A DNA stretch of 11,209 nt from DSOT01 sp052386775 (GTDB lineage: Bacteria > Pseudomonadota > Gammaproteobacteria > Burkholderiales > SG8-41), in the NCBI GenBank assembly GCA_052386775.1, contig JBQTJV010000390.1, positions 1 through 11,209 on the forward strand. Reading direction: 5' to 3'. A model generated the notes under the pieces. That model was not told the DNA's origin and searched no databases. It saw nothing but the letters and a program-made list of their open reading frames with translations. The position numbers were made by a program, and so were the translations under genes. This document shows, in pieces, positions 1 through 7,648 of the stretch. Position 1 is the first letter of the stretch, and every line of letters starts with the position of its first letter.

Positions 1-836
1 CCGGTCGTGCCCGAGGAATACATGATGTAGAGCGGATGATTGAACGGCAGCCGTTCGAAACGTATCGGGCCCGCGCGGTAGGGCGCGAGAAAGTCGTGCA
101 CGCTGACTGCCAGCGGTACATCACTGATCCGCGGTGAGCGCCGCGTGTAGGGGATGACGATCACTTTTTCAACCGACGGCATCTGCGCGACGATTTCCCC
201 GAGTCGCGGGATGACATCGATCGTTTTCCCGTTATAGAAGTAGCCGTCCGCGCTCACCAGTATCCGGGGCTCGATCTGGCCGAATCGGTCGAGCACGCCC
301 TGCACACCGAAATCCGGAGAGCAGGACGACCAGATCGCCCCGAGGCTGGTTGTGGCCAGCATGGCGATGATGGCACCCGGCAGGTTGGGCAGGTACCCGG
401 CTACGCGGTCGCCGGCTACGACGCCCGCCGCCCTCAGCGCTTGTGCAAAGCGCGACGTCTCGGCGTACAGCTCGGCGTAGGTGACACGGCTTTTCAGCCG
501 GTTCTCGCCCCAGAAGACGATCGCCGTGCCGCGGTCGCGGCGGCGAAGGAGGTTCTCGGCAAAGTTGAGCCGCGCCTGCGGAAACCAGCGCGCGCCGGGC
601 ATCCGGTCGCGGTCCAGCAGCACGACGTCACCCTGCGTGGCGGCGATCACCTCGCAGAATGACCACACCGCGTGCCAGAAGCGCTCCGGATCCTGTATCG
701 ACCATTCGTACAACTGCGGGTAGTCCGAGGGGGCGACGCCGTAGCGTTGCCGCACGTAGCGCATGAAGCGCGTCAGATTGGCCTCTGCAACGCGCTCAGG
801 CCCGGGTTGCCACAAGGGGCGATCGCCATCTGCCAT
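1..836 (-). CDS. aacS: Acetoacetate-CoA ligase (acetoacetyl-CoA synthetase), N-terminal part, runs off the left edge
   Basis: The reverse strand from an ATG at 836-834 is open to the window edge (278 full codons plus part of a Gly codon). The family activates acetoacetate to acetoacetyl-CoA with ATP and CoA, in the cytoplasm, in ketone-body and polyhydroxybutyrate turnover. Visible parts are the acetyl-CoA-synthetase-type N-terminal segment (about 1-100), including WFPQARLNFAENLL at residues 84-97, which is characteristic of acetoacetyl-CoA synthetases. A nucleotide-binding-fold core follows (GDRVAGYLPN from 142; IWSSCSPDFG at 168-177), then the start of the AMP-binding P-loop, YSSGTT at 273-278, exactly at the edge. 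Family members are about 650 residues, so roughly 43% is present. The later adenylate-forming motifs and the catalytic Lys lie outside. It is co-directional with lysS, 44 bp downstream of its stop, with no good Shine-Dalgarno. A related acyl-CoA synthetase is the only real alternative. Confidence 0.92.
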   Translation of the reverse strand, partial: MADGDRPLWQPGPERVAEANLTRFMRYVRQRYGVAPSDYPQLYEWSIQDPERFWHAVWSFCEVIAATQGDVVLLDRDRMPGARWFPQARLNFAENLLRRRDRGTAIVFWGENRLKSRVTYAELYAETSRFAQALRAAGVVAGDRVAGYLPNLPGAIIAMLATTSLGAIWSSCSPDFGVQGVLDRFGQIEPRILVSADGYFYNGKTIDVIPRLGEIVAQMPSVEKVIVIPYTRRSPRISDVPLAVSVHDFLAPYRAGPIRFERLPFNHPLYIMYSSGTT

Positions 837-880
837 GGAGGCTCTGTTCGCGAAAGGGCCGTGTCGCAATCGCGGGCCGA

Positions 881-2383
881 CTACTCCGGCCGCAAATGAG
901 GAAACAGGATGACATCGCGGATCGACGGGCTGTCGGTCAACAGCATGACGAGCCGGTCGATGCCGATCCCGGCGCCGGAAGCCGGGGGCATGCCGTATTC
1001 CAGCGCCCGGATGTAATCGGCGTCGTAGTGCATCGCCTCCGCATCCCCGGCATCCTTCTGCGCCACCTGCGCGCGGAAGCGTGCTGCCTGGTCGTCCGGA
1101 TCGTTGAGTTCCGAGAAGCCGTTGGCGATCTCGCGCCCCGCGATGTAGAGTTCGAAGCGGTCCGTGAGGTCGGGATGGCGGTCATTGCTGCGCGCCAGCG
1201 GCGACACTTCGGCCGGATAATCGACGATGAACGTCGGATCGAACAGCAGCGATTCTGTGGTGTTCTCGAAGAGTGTGAGCTGCAGCCCGCCGATGCCGTC
1301 TGCGGCCTTGTAAGGTATCCCAAGCTGCTCGAGTTTTGCTCTGAGCGCTTCCCGGTCGCGGAGCAGCGCCTCGTCGTATTCGGGGTGGTATTGCCGGATC
1401 GCCTGCGTAATGGTGAGGCGCTGGTACGGTTTCTCGAAGTCGAGTTCGCGCCCCTGGTAGCTCACTTTAGGCGTGCCAAACACCTCGCGCACCGTGGCAA
1501 GCAGCATGCGCGGGATGACCTCCATCATGTACTCGTAGTCCGTGTAGGCGGCGTAGAACTCCAGCATCGTGAATTCCGGATTGTGGCGCGTCGAGATGCC
1601 CTCGTTGCGGAAATTGCGGTTGATCTCGAACACCTTCTCGAATCCCCCGACGACGAGCCGTTTCAAATACAGCTCCGGGGCGATGCGCAGGTAAAGCTGC
1701 ATGTCGAGCGCGTTGTGATGCGTGACGAAGGGGCGTGCCGCCGCGCCGCCCGGAATCGGCTGCATCATCGGCGTCTCCACCTCCAGATACCCCTCGTCCA
1801 GAAGGAAGTTGCGAATCGAGCGAACGATGAGCGAGCGCCGTTCGAACTTTGCGCGCGCATCCTCGTTCACGATCAGATCGAGGTAGCGCTGCCGATACTT
1901 GACCTCCTGATCGGCGAGACCGTGAAACTTTTCCGGCAGCGGGCGCAGAGATTTTGCGAGCAGCCGCAGTTCGCGGGCGCGCACGGTGAGCTCCCCGGTC
2001 CGCGTCTTGAAGAGCGCTCCGGTGACGCCGACGATATCGCCGATGTCGTAGTGCTTGAACGCCTCGTGGGCCGCCTGTCCGGTATCGCCGTCGCTCACGT
2101 AGATCTGCAGCCGCCCGCTCATGTCCTGGATCGTTGCGAAGCTCGCCTTGCCCATGACCCGCTTCAGCATGATTCGACCCGCCACGGTGACCGACACGGG
2201 CGTCGTTTCGAGCGCCTCGCGCGCCGTTCCATCGTGCTGCTTCGCGACCTCGGCCGCCAAGTGCTGTCGGCGAAAGTCATTGGGATAGGCGGGACCCTGC
2301 GCGCGGAGCGCGGCGAGCTTGGCGCGCCGCTCCTCGATGATCTGGTTGGTGTCCGCTCCGGGCGCGGGAGTCTGTTCTTTCAT
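881..2383 (-). CDS. lysS: Lysyl-tRNA synthetase, class II
   Basis: 500 residues, the usual length for bacterial class II LysRS. It charges tRNA-Lys with lysine using ATP in the cytoplasm, as a homodimer. An N-terminal OB-fold anticodon-binding domain lies at about 66-145. The class II catalytic core follows: motif 1 around 182-207 ending in EVETPMM, motif 2 at about 249-280 (INRNFRNEGISTRHNPEFTM), and motif 3 at 466-483 (ASGAGIGIDRLVML). The C-terminus SIRDVILFPHLRPE is typical of the family. The ATG at 2383 lies only 13 bp after the prfB stop, so the two are probably one transcript, as in the classical prfB-lysS operon of E. coli. The upstream signal GGGAAACG is a weak Shine-Dalgarno, and translational coupling to prfB is plausible. 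The OB fold is present, so this is a full LysRS and not the shorter EpmA paralogue. Confidence 0.98.
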   Translation of the reverse strand: MKEQTPAPGADTNQIIEERRAKLAALRAQGPAYPNDFRRQHLAAEVAKQHDGTAREALETTPVSVTVAGRIMLKRVMGKASFATIQDMSGRLQIYVSDGDTGQAAHEAFKHYDIGDIVGVTGALFKTRTGELTVRARELRLLAKSLRPLPEKFHGLADQEVKYRQRYLDLIVNEDARAKFERRSLIVRSIRNFLLDEGYLEVETPMMQPIPGGAAARPFVTHHNALDMQLYLRIAPELYLKRLVVGGFEKVFEINRNFRNEGISTRHNPEFTMLEFYAAYTDYEYMMEVIPRMLLATVREVFGTPKVSYQGRELDFEKPYQRLTITQAIRQYHPEYDEALLRDREALRAKLEQLGIPYKAADGIGGLQLTLFENTTESLLFDPTFIVDYPAEVSPLARSNDRHPDLTDRFELYIAGREIANGFSELNDPDDQAARFRAQVAQKDAGDAEAMHYDADYIRALEYGMPPASGAGIGIDRLVMLLTDSPSIRDVILFPHLRPE

Positions 2384-2396
2384 GCTTCGTTTCCCG

Positions 2397-3504
2397 TTAT
2401 GACGGGCCCTGCTTCAGGCTCGCGTTGATGAAGTCGTCCAGATCGCCGTCGAGCACCGCCTGCGTGTTCCCGATCTCGACGTTGGTGCGCAAATCCTTGA
2501 TGCGAGACTGGTCCAGAACATAGGAGCGGATCTGGTGTCCCCACGCGATGTCGGTCTTGCTGTCTTCCAGCGCCTGCTTTTCCTGGTCGCGTTTGCGCAT
2601 TTCCAGCTCGTAGAGCTTGGATTTCAGCATGGCCATCGCTTCCGCGCGGTTGCGATGCTGGGACCGGTCGTTCTGGCACATCACGACGATGTTGGTCGGC
2701 AGATGCGTGATCCGCACGGCGGAGTCCGTTTTGTTTACGTGCTGGCCGCCCGCGCCCGAGGCGCGAAAGGTGTCGATGCGCAGGTCGGCGGGATTGATCT
2801 CGATTTCGATCGTTTCGTCGGCTTCCGGATAGACGAAAACGCTTGCGAACGAAGTGTGGCGGCGGTTGTTGGCGTCGAAGGGCGATTTGCGCACGAGCCG
2901 GTGCACCCCGGTCTCGGTGCGCAGGTGGCCATAGGCGTAATCCCCGCTGACCTTCAGCGTTGCGCTCTTGATGCCGGCAACCTCTCCCGGAGACTCTTCC
3001 AGCACCTCCGCGCCGAAACCCTTGCGGTCGCAGTAGCGCAGGTACATGCGCTCCAGCATTGCCGCCCAATCCTGGGCTTCGGTGCCGCCCGATCCGGCCT
3101 GGATGTCCACGAAGCAGTTGTTCGGGTCCAGCGGATTGGAGAACATGCGGCGGAACTCCAGTTGCGCCACCGTGCCCTCCAGCGTGTCGGCGTCGCGTGC
3201 CAGGCCGGTCAGCACGTGCTCGTCGTTTTCGCTGCGCGCCATCTCGAACAGCTCGCGCGCGTCCCGCAGCTCGTTGTCGAGCCGGGAAAGCGTGGATACT
3301 ATGGCCTCGAGAGACTTGCGTTCCTTGCCCAGCTCCTGGGCGCGCTTGTTGTCACTCCAGACGGTGGGATCTTCGACGAGCTTGGCGACCTCGGTAAGGC
3401 GCTTCTGCTTGGCGTCGAAGTCAAAGATACCTCCGCAGCGCTGCCGTGCGTGTAGCTACGTCCTGCAGCTGCTTGGCGATGGCGTTGACGCGTTCTGCTT
3501 CCAT
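2397..3504 (-). CDS. prfB: Peptide chain release factor 2, expressed through a +1 programmed frameshift
   Basis: RF2 recognises UGA and UAA in the ribosomal A site and triggers peptide release. The gene is two pieces. ATG at 3504 through CTT gives 27 codons ending in ALRRYL before an in-frame TGA (3423-3421). The +1 frame then resumes at GAC (3422) and runs to TAA at 2399-2397. The joined product is 368 residues (E. coli 365). Visible motifs are the stop-codon-reading tripeptide SPF at 207-209 and the GGQ peptidyl-transferase motif at 252-254 within SGAGGQHVN. The residue equivalent to E. coli 246 is Ala (248 here). Other family blocks are AGSGGTEAQDW and NDRSQHRNR. The start follows an AGGA at 3519-3516, 11 bp upstream, which is rather distant. 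The N-terminus MEAERVNAIAKQLQ resembles betaproteobacterial RF2. The in-frame stop is a regulatory device and not a mutation. lysS follows after 13 bp. Confidence 0.97.
3420..3434 (-). promoter_or_regulatory. prfB programmed +1 frameshift signal
   Basis: On the minus strand the sequence reads GGAGG TAT CTT TGA C. The internal Shine-Dalgarno-like GGAGG occupies 3434-3430, the slippery CTT 3426-3424, the in-frame TGA 3423-3421, and the following C at 3420 gives the poor UGAC termination context. Spacing between GGAGG and CTT is 3 nt, as in E. coli prfB. Known mechanism: when RF2 is scarce the ribosome pauses at UGA, and the anti-Shine-Dalgarno pairing helps peptidyl-tRNA-Leu slip +1, so RF2 controls its own synthesis. 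The reading frame on the far side is full-length and conserved, which supports a functional site. Confidence 0.96.
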
Positions 3505-3530
3505 TCGAGGAGGTTTCCTGGGAAAGCGAA

Positions 3531-3559
3531 ATTATACACAAGCATACCGGGCCTGGAGC
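3531..3559 (-). promoter_or_regulatory. Probable sigma-70-type promoter for prfB-lysS
   Basis: The 58-bp gap between the recJ stop and the prfB start holds a perfect TATAAT on the minus strand at 3536-3531, conspicuous in DNA this GC-rich. With a 17-bp spacer the -35 position is 3559-3554 (GCTCCA), a poor match to TTGACA. The bases ahead of TATAAT (TTGTG) do not make a true extended -10. A start site about 7 bp downstream would leave a leader of roughly 20 nt. This would separate prfB-lysS transcription from recJ. The -10 is seen in the sequence; its use is inferred. Confidence 0.5.
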
Positions 3560-3562
3560 GCG

Positions 3563-5272
3563 TCAGGCGGCGGCTTCATGCCAGTGGTCGACACACAATT
3601 GCACGCTTTGCATGCCCTCGTACTCGTTGACATCGACCCGGTAGACCGCCGCCACGCGCGCCGGGAGCAGCCGCGTTGCGCCGAACATCATCCCTTCGAA
3701 TGTGCGTTGCTGGCGGCTCAGGCGCAGCTTGAGATGTTTTTCGCCCACGATGCGCTGTGCTGTTATCTCGAAGATGTCGTAGAAGCGAGGTTCCGGAAAT
3801 CCCGCTCCCCACACCTGCTCCCGCATGAGCAGTGCGCCGTCCAGCGTGAGGTCCGCCACGTCGAGTGCGCCGTCGGTTTCGATCTGACGCGCCAGGTCGT
3901 CAGGTGTCAGGATCGAGCGTGCCAACTGTTCGAATGCGCGGGCGAAGCGTTCGAAATCCTGCTCTCTGAGACTCAGCCCAGCTGCCGCGGCGTGCCCGCC
4001 AAACCGCAGCAGCAGGTCCGGTTCGCGCTTCGCGACGAGATCGAGCATGTCGCGCAGATGCAGCGCGGGTATGGAGCGGCCCGAGCCCCTGATCTCACCG
4101 TTCAGGCCGCGGGCGAAGGCGATTGCCGGGCGATGGAAGCGGTCCTTGAGGCGCGATGCCACGATGCCGACGACGCCCGGGTGCCATGCCGGGTCAAAAA
4201 GACTCAGGCTGTAGCCGTCGTTGAATTCCAGGCGGTCCGCCGCAGCGAGTGCCGACGCCTGCATTTCCGATTCGAGCTGACGGCGCTCGCGATTTAGGGC
4301 ATCGAGCTGTGCCGCCAGGAATTGTGCGCGGCCGGGGTCATCCGTACTGAGACACTCGATGCCCACCGCCATGTCGGCCAGTCGGCCGGCGGCGTTGACG
4401 CGCGGCGCGAGGACAAACGCGAGATCGAAAGCGGTCGCGCGGCCGGGATCGCGCCCGGCAATCCGAAAGAGCGCTGCAATACCCGCATGCATTTCGCCGT
4501 TGCGTATGCGAGCGAGCCCCTGGTGCACCAGGATGCGGTTGTTGCAATCGAGCCTCACCACGTCGGCGACCGTTCCGAGCGCGACCAAGTCGAGCAGCGA
4601 AGCGAGCTTGGGCTCGCTGAGATCGCGAAATGCGCCCCGCGCTCTCAGTTCTCCCCGCAGCGCCAGCGCGAGATAAAACATCACGCCCACGCCGGCAAGG
4701 TGCTTGCTCGGAAAAGAGCATCCGGGTTGATTGGGATTGACGATGCACCAGGCGTCGGGCAGGTGCGGACCCGGAAGATGATGATCGGTGATCAGTACCT
4801 TGATGCCGAGACGATTTGCTTCGGCGACGCCCTCGACGCTGGCGATGCCATTGTCCACAGTGATGATGACGTCGGGCCGTCGCGATTCGGCTGCCTCGCG
4901 CACGATCTCCGGCGTGAGCCCGTAGCCATGTTTCATGCGGTCGGGAACGAGATATCCCACACGGGCGCCGAAAGCCCGCAATGCGCGTAACCCGACGGCG
5001 CAGGCGGTTGCGCCATCGGCATCATAGTCGGCGATGATCAGGAGTGTTTCACGTCGCGCAATGGCGTCCGCCAGCAGTTCCGCCATATGCCGCAGGTTCA
5101 GCATCTCTTCGGGTGGTGCAAGGCGCGCGAGTTTGCATTCCAGTTCGTCGGCTGCCGTCACGCCGCGCGCAGCGTAGAGCCGCGCCAGCAACGGCGGCAC
5201 GCCATGCGCGATCAGGCGCTGTACGTGCTCTGCAGGTGCCGCGCGGACTGCAATGTCAGGTTTGATGTTCAA
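3563..5272 (-). CDS. recJ: Single-stranded-DNA-specific exonuclease RecJ
   Basis: 569 residues (E. coli 577). RecJ is a 5'-3' exonuclease on single-stranded DNA, used in RecF-pathway recombination, mismatch repair and base excision. DHH-family motifs are in order: DYDADG at 82-87, TVDNG at 138-142, DHH at 163-165 and DLVALGTVADVV at 228-239, supplying the Asp/His metal ligands. The DHHA1 domain shows HPGVVGIVASRL from 364, GSGRSIP from 396 and GGHAAAAG at 425-432. A C-terminal OB-like domain follows from about 465, with WGAGFPEP and GEKHLKLRL. The start is uncertain. The longest frame begins at TTG (5272-5270) inside the upstream gene, overlapping it by 17 bp, with no clear Shine-Dalgarno. 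The N-terminal sequence up to HGVPPLLARLYAARGV fits the family, so a start near here is right. It is probably translated by coupling to the upstream RpfE-like gene. Confidence 0.97.
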   Translation of the reverse strand: MNIKPDIAVRAAPAEHVQRLIAHGVPPLLARLYAARGVTAADELECKLARLAPPEEMLNLRHMAELLADAIARRETLLIIADYDADGATACAVGLRALRAFGARVGYLVPDRMKHGYGLTPEIVREAAESRRPDVIITVDNGIASVEGVAEANRLGIKVLITDHHLPGPHLPDAWCIVNPNQPGCSFPSKHLAGVGVMFYLALALRGELRARGAFRDLSEPKLASLLDLVALGTVADVVRLDCNNRILVHQGLARIRNGEMHAGIAALFRIAGRDPGRATAFDLAFVLAPRVNAAGRLADMAVGIECLSTDDPGRAQFLAAQLDALNRERRQLESEMQASALAAADRLEFNDGYSLSLFDPAWHPGVVGIVASRLKDRFHRPAIAFARGLNGEIRGSGRSIPALHLRDMLDLVAKREPDLLLRFGGHAAAAGLSLREQDFERFARAFEQLARSILTPDDLARQIETDGALDVADLTLDGALLMREQVWGAGFPEPRFYDIFEITAQRIVGEKHLKLRLSRQQRTFEGMMFGATRLLPARVAAVYRVDVNEYEGMQSVQLCVDHWHEAAA

Positions 5273-6308
5273 GAGCCAGGTAAGAAGCGAGCGGGCGGCG
5301 GGCGCGCCAGAACCGGAAGAGTTGCGAGCGCGTCAACTCGAAGCGAGCACAGCCGCTGTTCCCGGGTGCGACCAGAACCAGTTCTTGGAAGCGGCCTTTT
5401 TTCAAGGCTGCCAGTAGCGGTGCGATCCAGCGCGTTTCCAGCTCCGCCAGGGCGTTTCGCCATCCGTTCACATCACCCCGCCGTGCCGGCGCCGTCAATG
5501 AGTTCAGCACGACCAGAGCGGATGGTCCGCGCTCAGCGTCATGTCCGGCATCGAGCCACGTCCGCCCGTCTGCCGGAAGGACGGCGGTAGGAATGTCGGC
5601 CCGCTCGGCGAGCGCGGAGGCCAGAGGTTCATCTGAAGTCACGTTCGAAAAGTGGCGGCCGCGGACCGCGGTGGAACGCCCTCCACCCCATAACCACACG
5701 CCATTGATCGGCAGCTCGCCGCGGGCTTCACGCGCTTCGTTAACGGGGTTTTCGTGAAACAGCATCTGGATTTCGTTCATGATCCGATGCCAGTGCAGGG
5801 CGTCGGGCCCTTTTGGCAGGCAGGGGTCAATCGACGTGCCCGCCACATCGTCCAGCATGGTCGTCCCGATCTGGGGGAGCGAGTCGAGCCGGAGATACCA
5901 TCTCTCGGGCGACGGCGCGCGGAAGCGGAATGCCTCCGAATCGAAATGCGCATTCAGTGCTTGCGTCAGGATATCGGCCTCGCCTTGCGAGATGTCGAAC
6001 GCACTGCTGTCTGCAAGCAGGAGCTGGTGGCGGTGTGCGCGTAAGTGCACCGGATCCGCGCGCATCCAGTACGCGTCCTGCGGATCGCCGCCATCCTGCG
6101 TGAGAGTAATGGGCGCGATCGGCCAGTCGCGCTGACGCTCGACTTCAAATGCCTGGCAAAGCCAGGCCTCCCACCCAATCGGGGGAAAGGCGTGGTGCGT
6201 CGCGCGCGCACACAGCGTTTCCAACGCCGGAACAGCGAGATCCCGATAGGCCTCCGCGGCGGCATCGCGCGACCACCAGAGACGGGGAATCAAAAGCGTG
6301 CACTGCAT
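5256..6308 (-). CDS. RpfE-type / 'phosphoglycerate mutase-like' conserved protein of unknown function
   Basis: 350 residues from ATG 6308 (MQCTLLIPRLWW). The frame can also start at a GTG at 6329, adding 7 residues. Neither has a strong Shine-Dalgarno; I prefer the ATG because the hydrophobic LLIP start resembles the family. Conserved-looking blocks are WMRADPVHLRAHRHQLLL (81-98) and the central stretch 178-210, which contains HENPVNEAREARGELPING and then VWLWGGG. From memory this matches proteins encoded beside recJ in betaproteobacteria and xanthomonads. They are annotated either as RpfE-type regulatory protein or as cofactor-independent phosphoglycerate mutase. I see no clear catalytic Ser or metal-ligand set to support the enzyme name, and no signal peptide or membrane segment, so it is likely cytoplasmic. 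It overlaps recJ by 17 bp, pointing to co-expression. Family recognition is good, but function is unknown. Confidence 0.85.
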   Translation of the reverse strand: MQCTLLIPRLWWSRDAAAEAYRDLAVPALETLCARATHHAFPPIGWEAWLCQAFEVERQRDWPIAPITLTQDGGDPQDAYWMRADPVHLRAHRHQLLLADSSAFDISQGEADILTQALNAHFDSEAFRFRAPSPERWYLRLDSLPQIGTTMLDDVAGTSIDPCLPKGPDALHWHRIMNEIQMLFHENPVNEAREARGELPINGVWLWGGGRSTAVRGRHFSNVTSDEPLASALAERADIPTAVLPADGRTWLDAGHDAERGPSALVVLNSLTAPARRGDVNGWRNALAELETRWIAPLLAALKKGRFQELVLVAPGNSGCARFELTRSQLFRFWRARRPLASYLALEHQT

Positions 6309-6403
6309 GGCTGCGTCGTCCGCGAGCACTGTATCACGGCCGCGACGTGCCTAGTCCATGAAATTGTGGCACACTGCGCCTTTGTTTTTCACCGGCATCC
6401 ACG
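6309..6403. other. Divergent intergenic region between the RpfE-like gene and lolC
   Basis: About 95 bp separates the two divergent starts and should hold promoters for both directions. I found no convincing -35/-10 pair on either strand. A TGGCAC at 6368-6373 resembles half of a sigma-54 site but lacks the downstream GC element. Neither flanking start has a good Shine-Dalgarno. Confidence 0.5.
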
Positions 6404-7648
6404 TTGTCTTCCTACGAGATTTTCATCGGGCTGCGCTATACCCGCACCAAGCAGCGCACCCGCTATATCTCCTTCATTTCGATTATCTCCGTCGTCGGCA
6501 TGGCGCTGGGGATGATGGTGCTGATCACGGTTCTCTCGGTCATGAACGGCTTTCAAAGGGAGATCCGCACCCGCATCCTGGGTGTCGCTTCGCACGTTCA
6601 GGTGAGCGGGCCGAACAACACGCTCGAAAACTGGCAGCAGGTCGCGGAGCAGGCTGCGCGTCACGAGCAGGTCGTGGCCACCGCCCCCTATGTGAGCGCG
6701 CAAGGGCTGCTGACACACGGCTCGGCCGTCCGCGGCGCCTACGTGCGTGGAATCCTGCCGCAGCAGGAAGAGAAAGTGGCCGATTTCAACAAGCACATGC
6801 GCAGCGGCCGCCTGGATGCGCTGCAGCCCGGCGAATACGGCGTCATACTGGGCGCCCAGCTTGCCCGTTCGCTTGCGGTCTCGCTCGGGGAAAAAGTCGT
6901 CCTCGTCGCCCCGCAGGGGCAGGTGACGCCGGCGGGCATATTGCCGCGGCTCAGGCAATTCACCGTGGTGGGTATTTTCAACGTCGACCATTTCGAGTAC
7001 GACTCGGGCCTCGCACTGGTGCACCTGGACGATGCGCGCAACCTCTTCCGTTTCGGGGAGGCGGTCTCGGGCGTGCGCCTCAAGCTGAAGGATCTGTTTC
7101 AGTCCCGCACCGTGGCGCGCGACTTGACGCGCAGCATTCCGACCGACGTCTACATCAGCGACTGGACCATGCAGCATGCCAATTTGCTGCGGGCGATACA
7201 GATCGAGAAGCGCATGATGTTCCTCATCATCTTTCTCATCATCGCGGTCGCGGCCTTCAATATCGTGTCGAGTCTGGTCATGGCGGTGAAGGATAAGCAG
7301 GCCGACATCGCGATCCTGCGTACCCTGGGCGCGAGCCCCGGCAGCATCACCAAAATTTTCCTCGTGCAAGGCATGATGGTCGGCGTGCTGGGTACCGTAC
7401 TGGGGGTGACGAGCGGCGTGCTGCTGGCGCTCAACGTGGATAGCGCCGTGCTGTTCATCGAGACTGTTTTTGGCTTCAAGTTCTTCGCCAAGGACGTTTA
7501 TCTCATTTCCGACCTGCCTTCGGAATTGCAGATTCCCGATGTCGTCATCACCGCGGTCGCCTCGTTCGTGCTGAGTCTGCTGGCGACCCTGTACCCCAGT
7601 TACCGGGCGTCAAAAGTGAACCCGGCGGAAGCGCTTCGCTATGAATGA
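6404..7648 (+). CDS. lolC: Lipoprotein-releasing ABC transporter permease, LolC/LolE family
   Basis: 414 residues, usual family length. With LolD it extracts mature outer-membrane lipoproteins from the inner membrane and hands them to periplasmic LolA. The FtsX/MacB-type layout is visible: a short cytosolic N-terminus, TM1 at about 22-47 (SIISVVGMALGMMVLITVL), a large periplasmic domain at 48-268, TM2 at 270-295, TM3 at 317-345 and TM4 at 378-399. The cytoplasmic coupling segment KDKQADIAILRTLGAS (296-311) and the C-terminus YPSYRASKVNPAEALRYE are hallmarks of LolC/E. The loop at about 168-185 (APQGQVTPAGILPRLRQF) sits where LolC has its LolA-binding hook. The start is TTG at 6404, because the conserved FIGLRYTRTK begins only 6 residues later and no in-frame ATG lies nearer. 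No Shine-Dalgarno is evident. Only one permease gene accompanies lolD here, so it may be the single LolF-type subunit acting as a homodimer. Confidence 0.95.
   Translation: MSSYEIFIGLRYTRTKQRTRYISFISIISVVGMALGMMVLITVLSVMNGFQREIRTRILGVASHVQVSGPNNTLENWQQVAEQAARHEQVVATAPYVSAQGLLTHGSAVRGAYVRGILPQQEEKVADFNKHMRSGRLDALQPGEYGVILGAQLARSLAVSLGEKVVLVAPQGQVTPAGILPRLRQFTVVGIFNVDHFEYDSGLALVHLDDARNLFRFGEAVSGVRLKLKDLFQSRTVARDLTRSIPTDVYISDWTMQHANLLRAIQIEKRMMFLIIFLIIAVAAFNIVSSLVMAVKDKQADIAILRTLGASPGSITKIFLVQGMMVGVLGTVLGVTSGVLLALNVDSAVLFIETVFGFKFFAKDVYLISDLPSELQIPDVVITAVASFVLSLLATLYPSYRASKVNPAEALRYE

Noticed and set aside
896..2428. A 510-codon open frame on the plus strand across lysS
   Set aside because: It lies exactly antisense to lysS, has the Arg/Ala/Val-rich look of a GC-rich shadow frame and no recognisable motif; lysS explains the region fully.
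3421..3423. In-frame TGA near the start of prfB as a sign of a pseudogene
   Set aside because: It sits in the canonical CTT TGA C frameshift site with an internal Shine-Dalgarno, and the +1 frame is full-length and conserved.
3446..4990. Long plus-strand open frames across recJ
   Set aside because: Antisense shadows of recJ without motifs or ribosome-binding sites.
6368..6383. TGGCAC resembling a sigma-54 -24 element ahead of lolC
   Set aside because: The required downstream TTGC-type -12 element is absent at the correct spacing.
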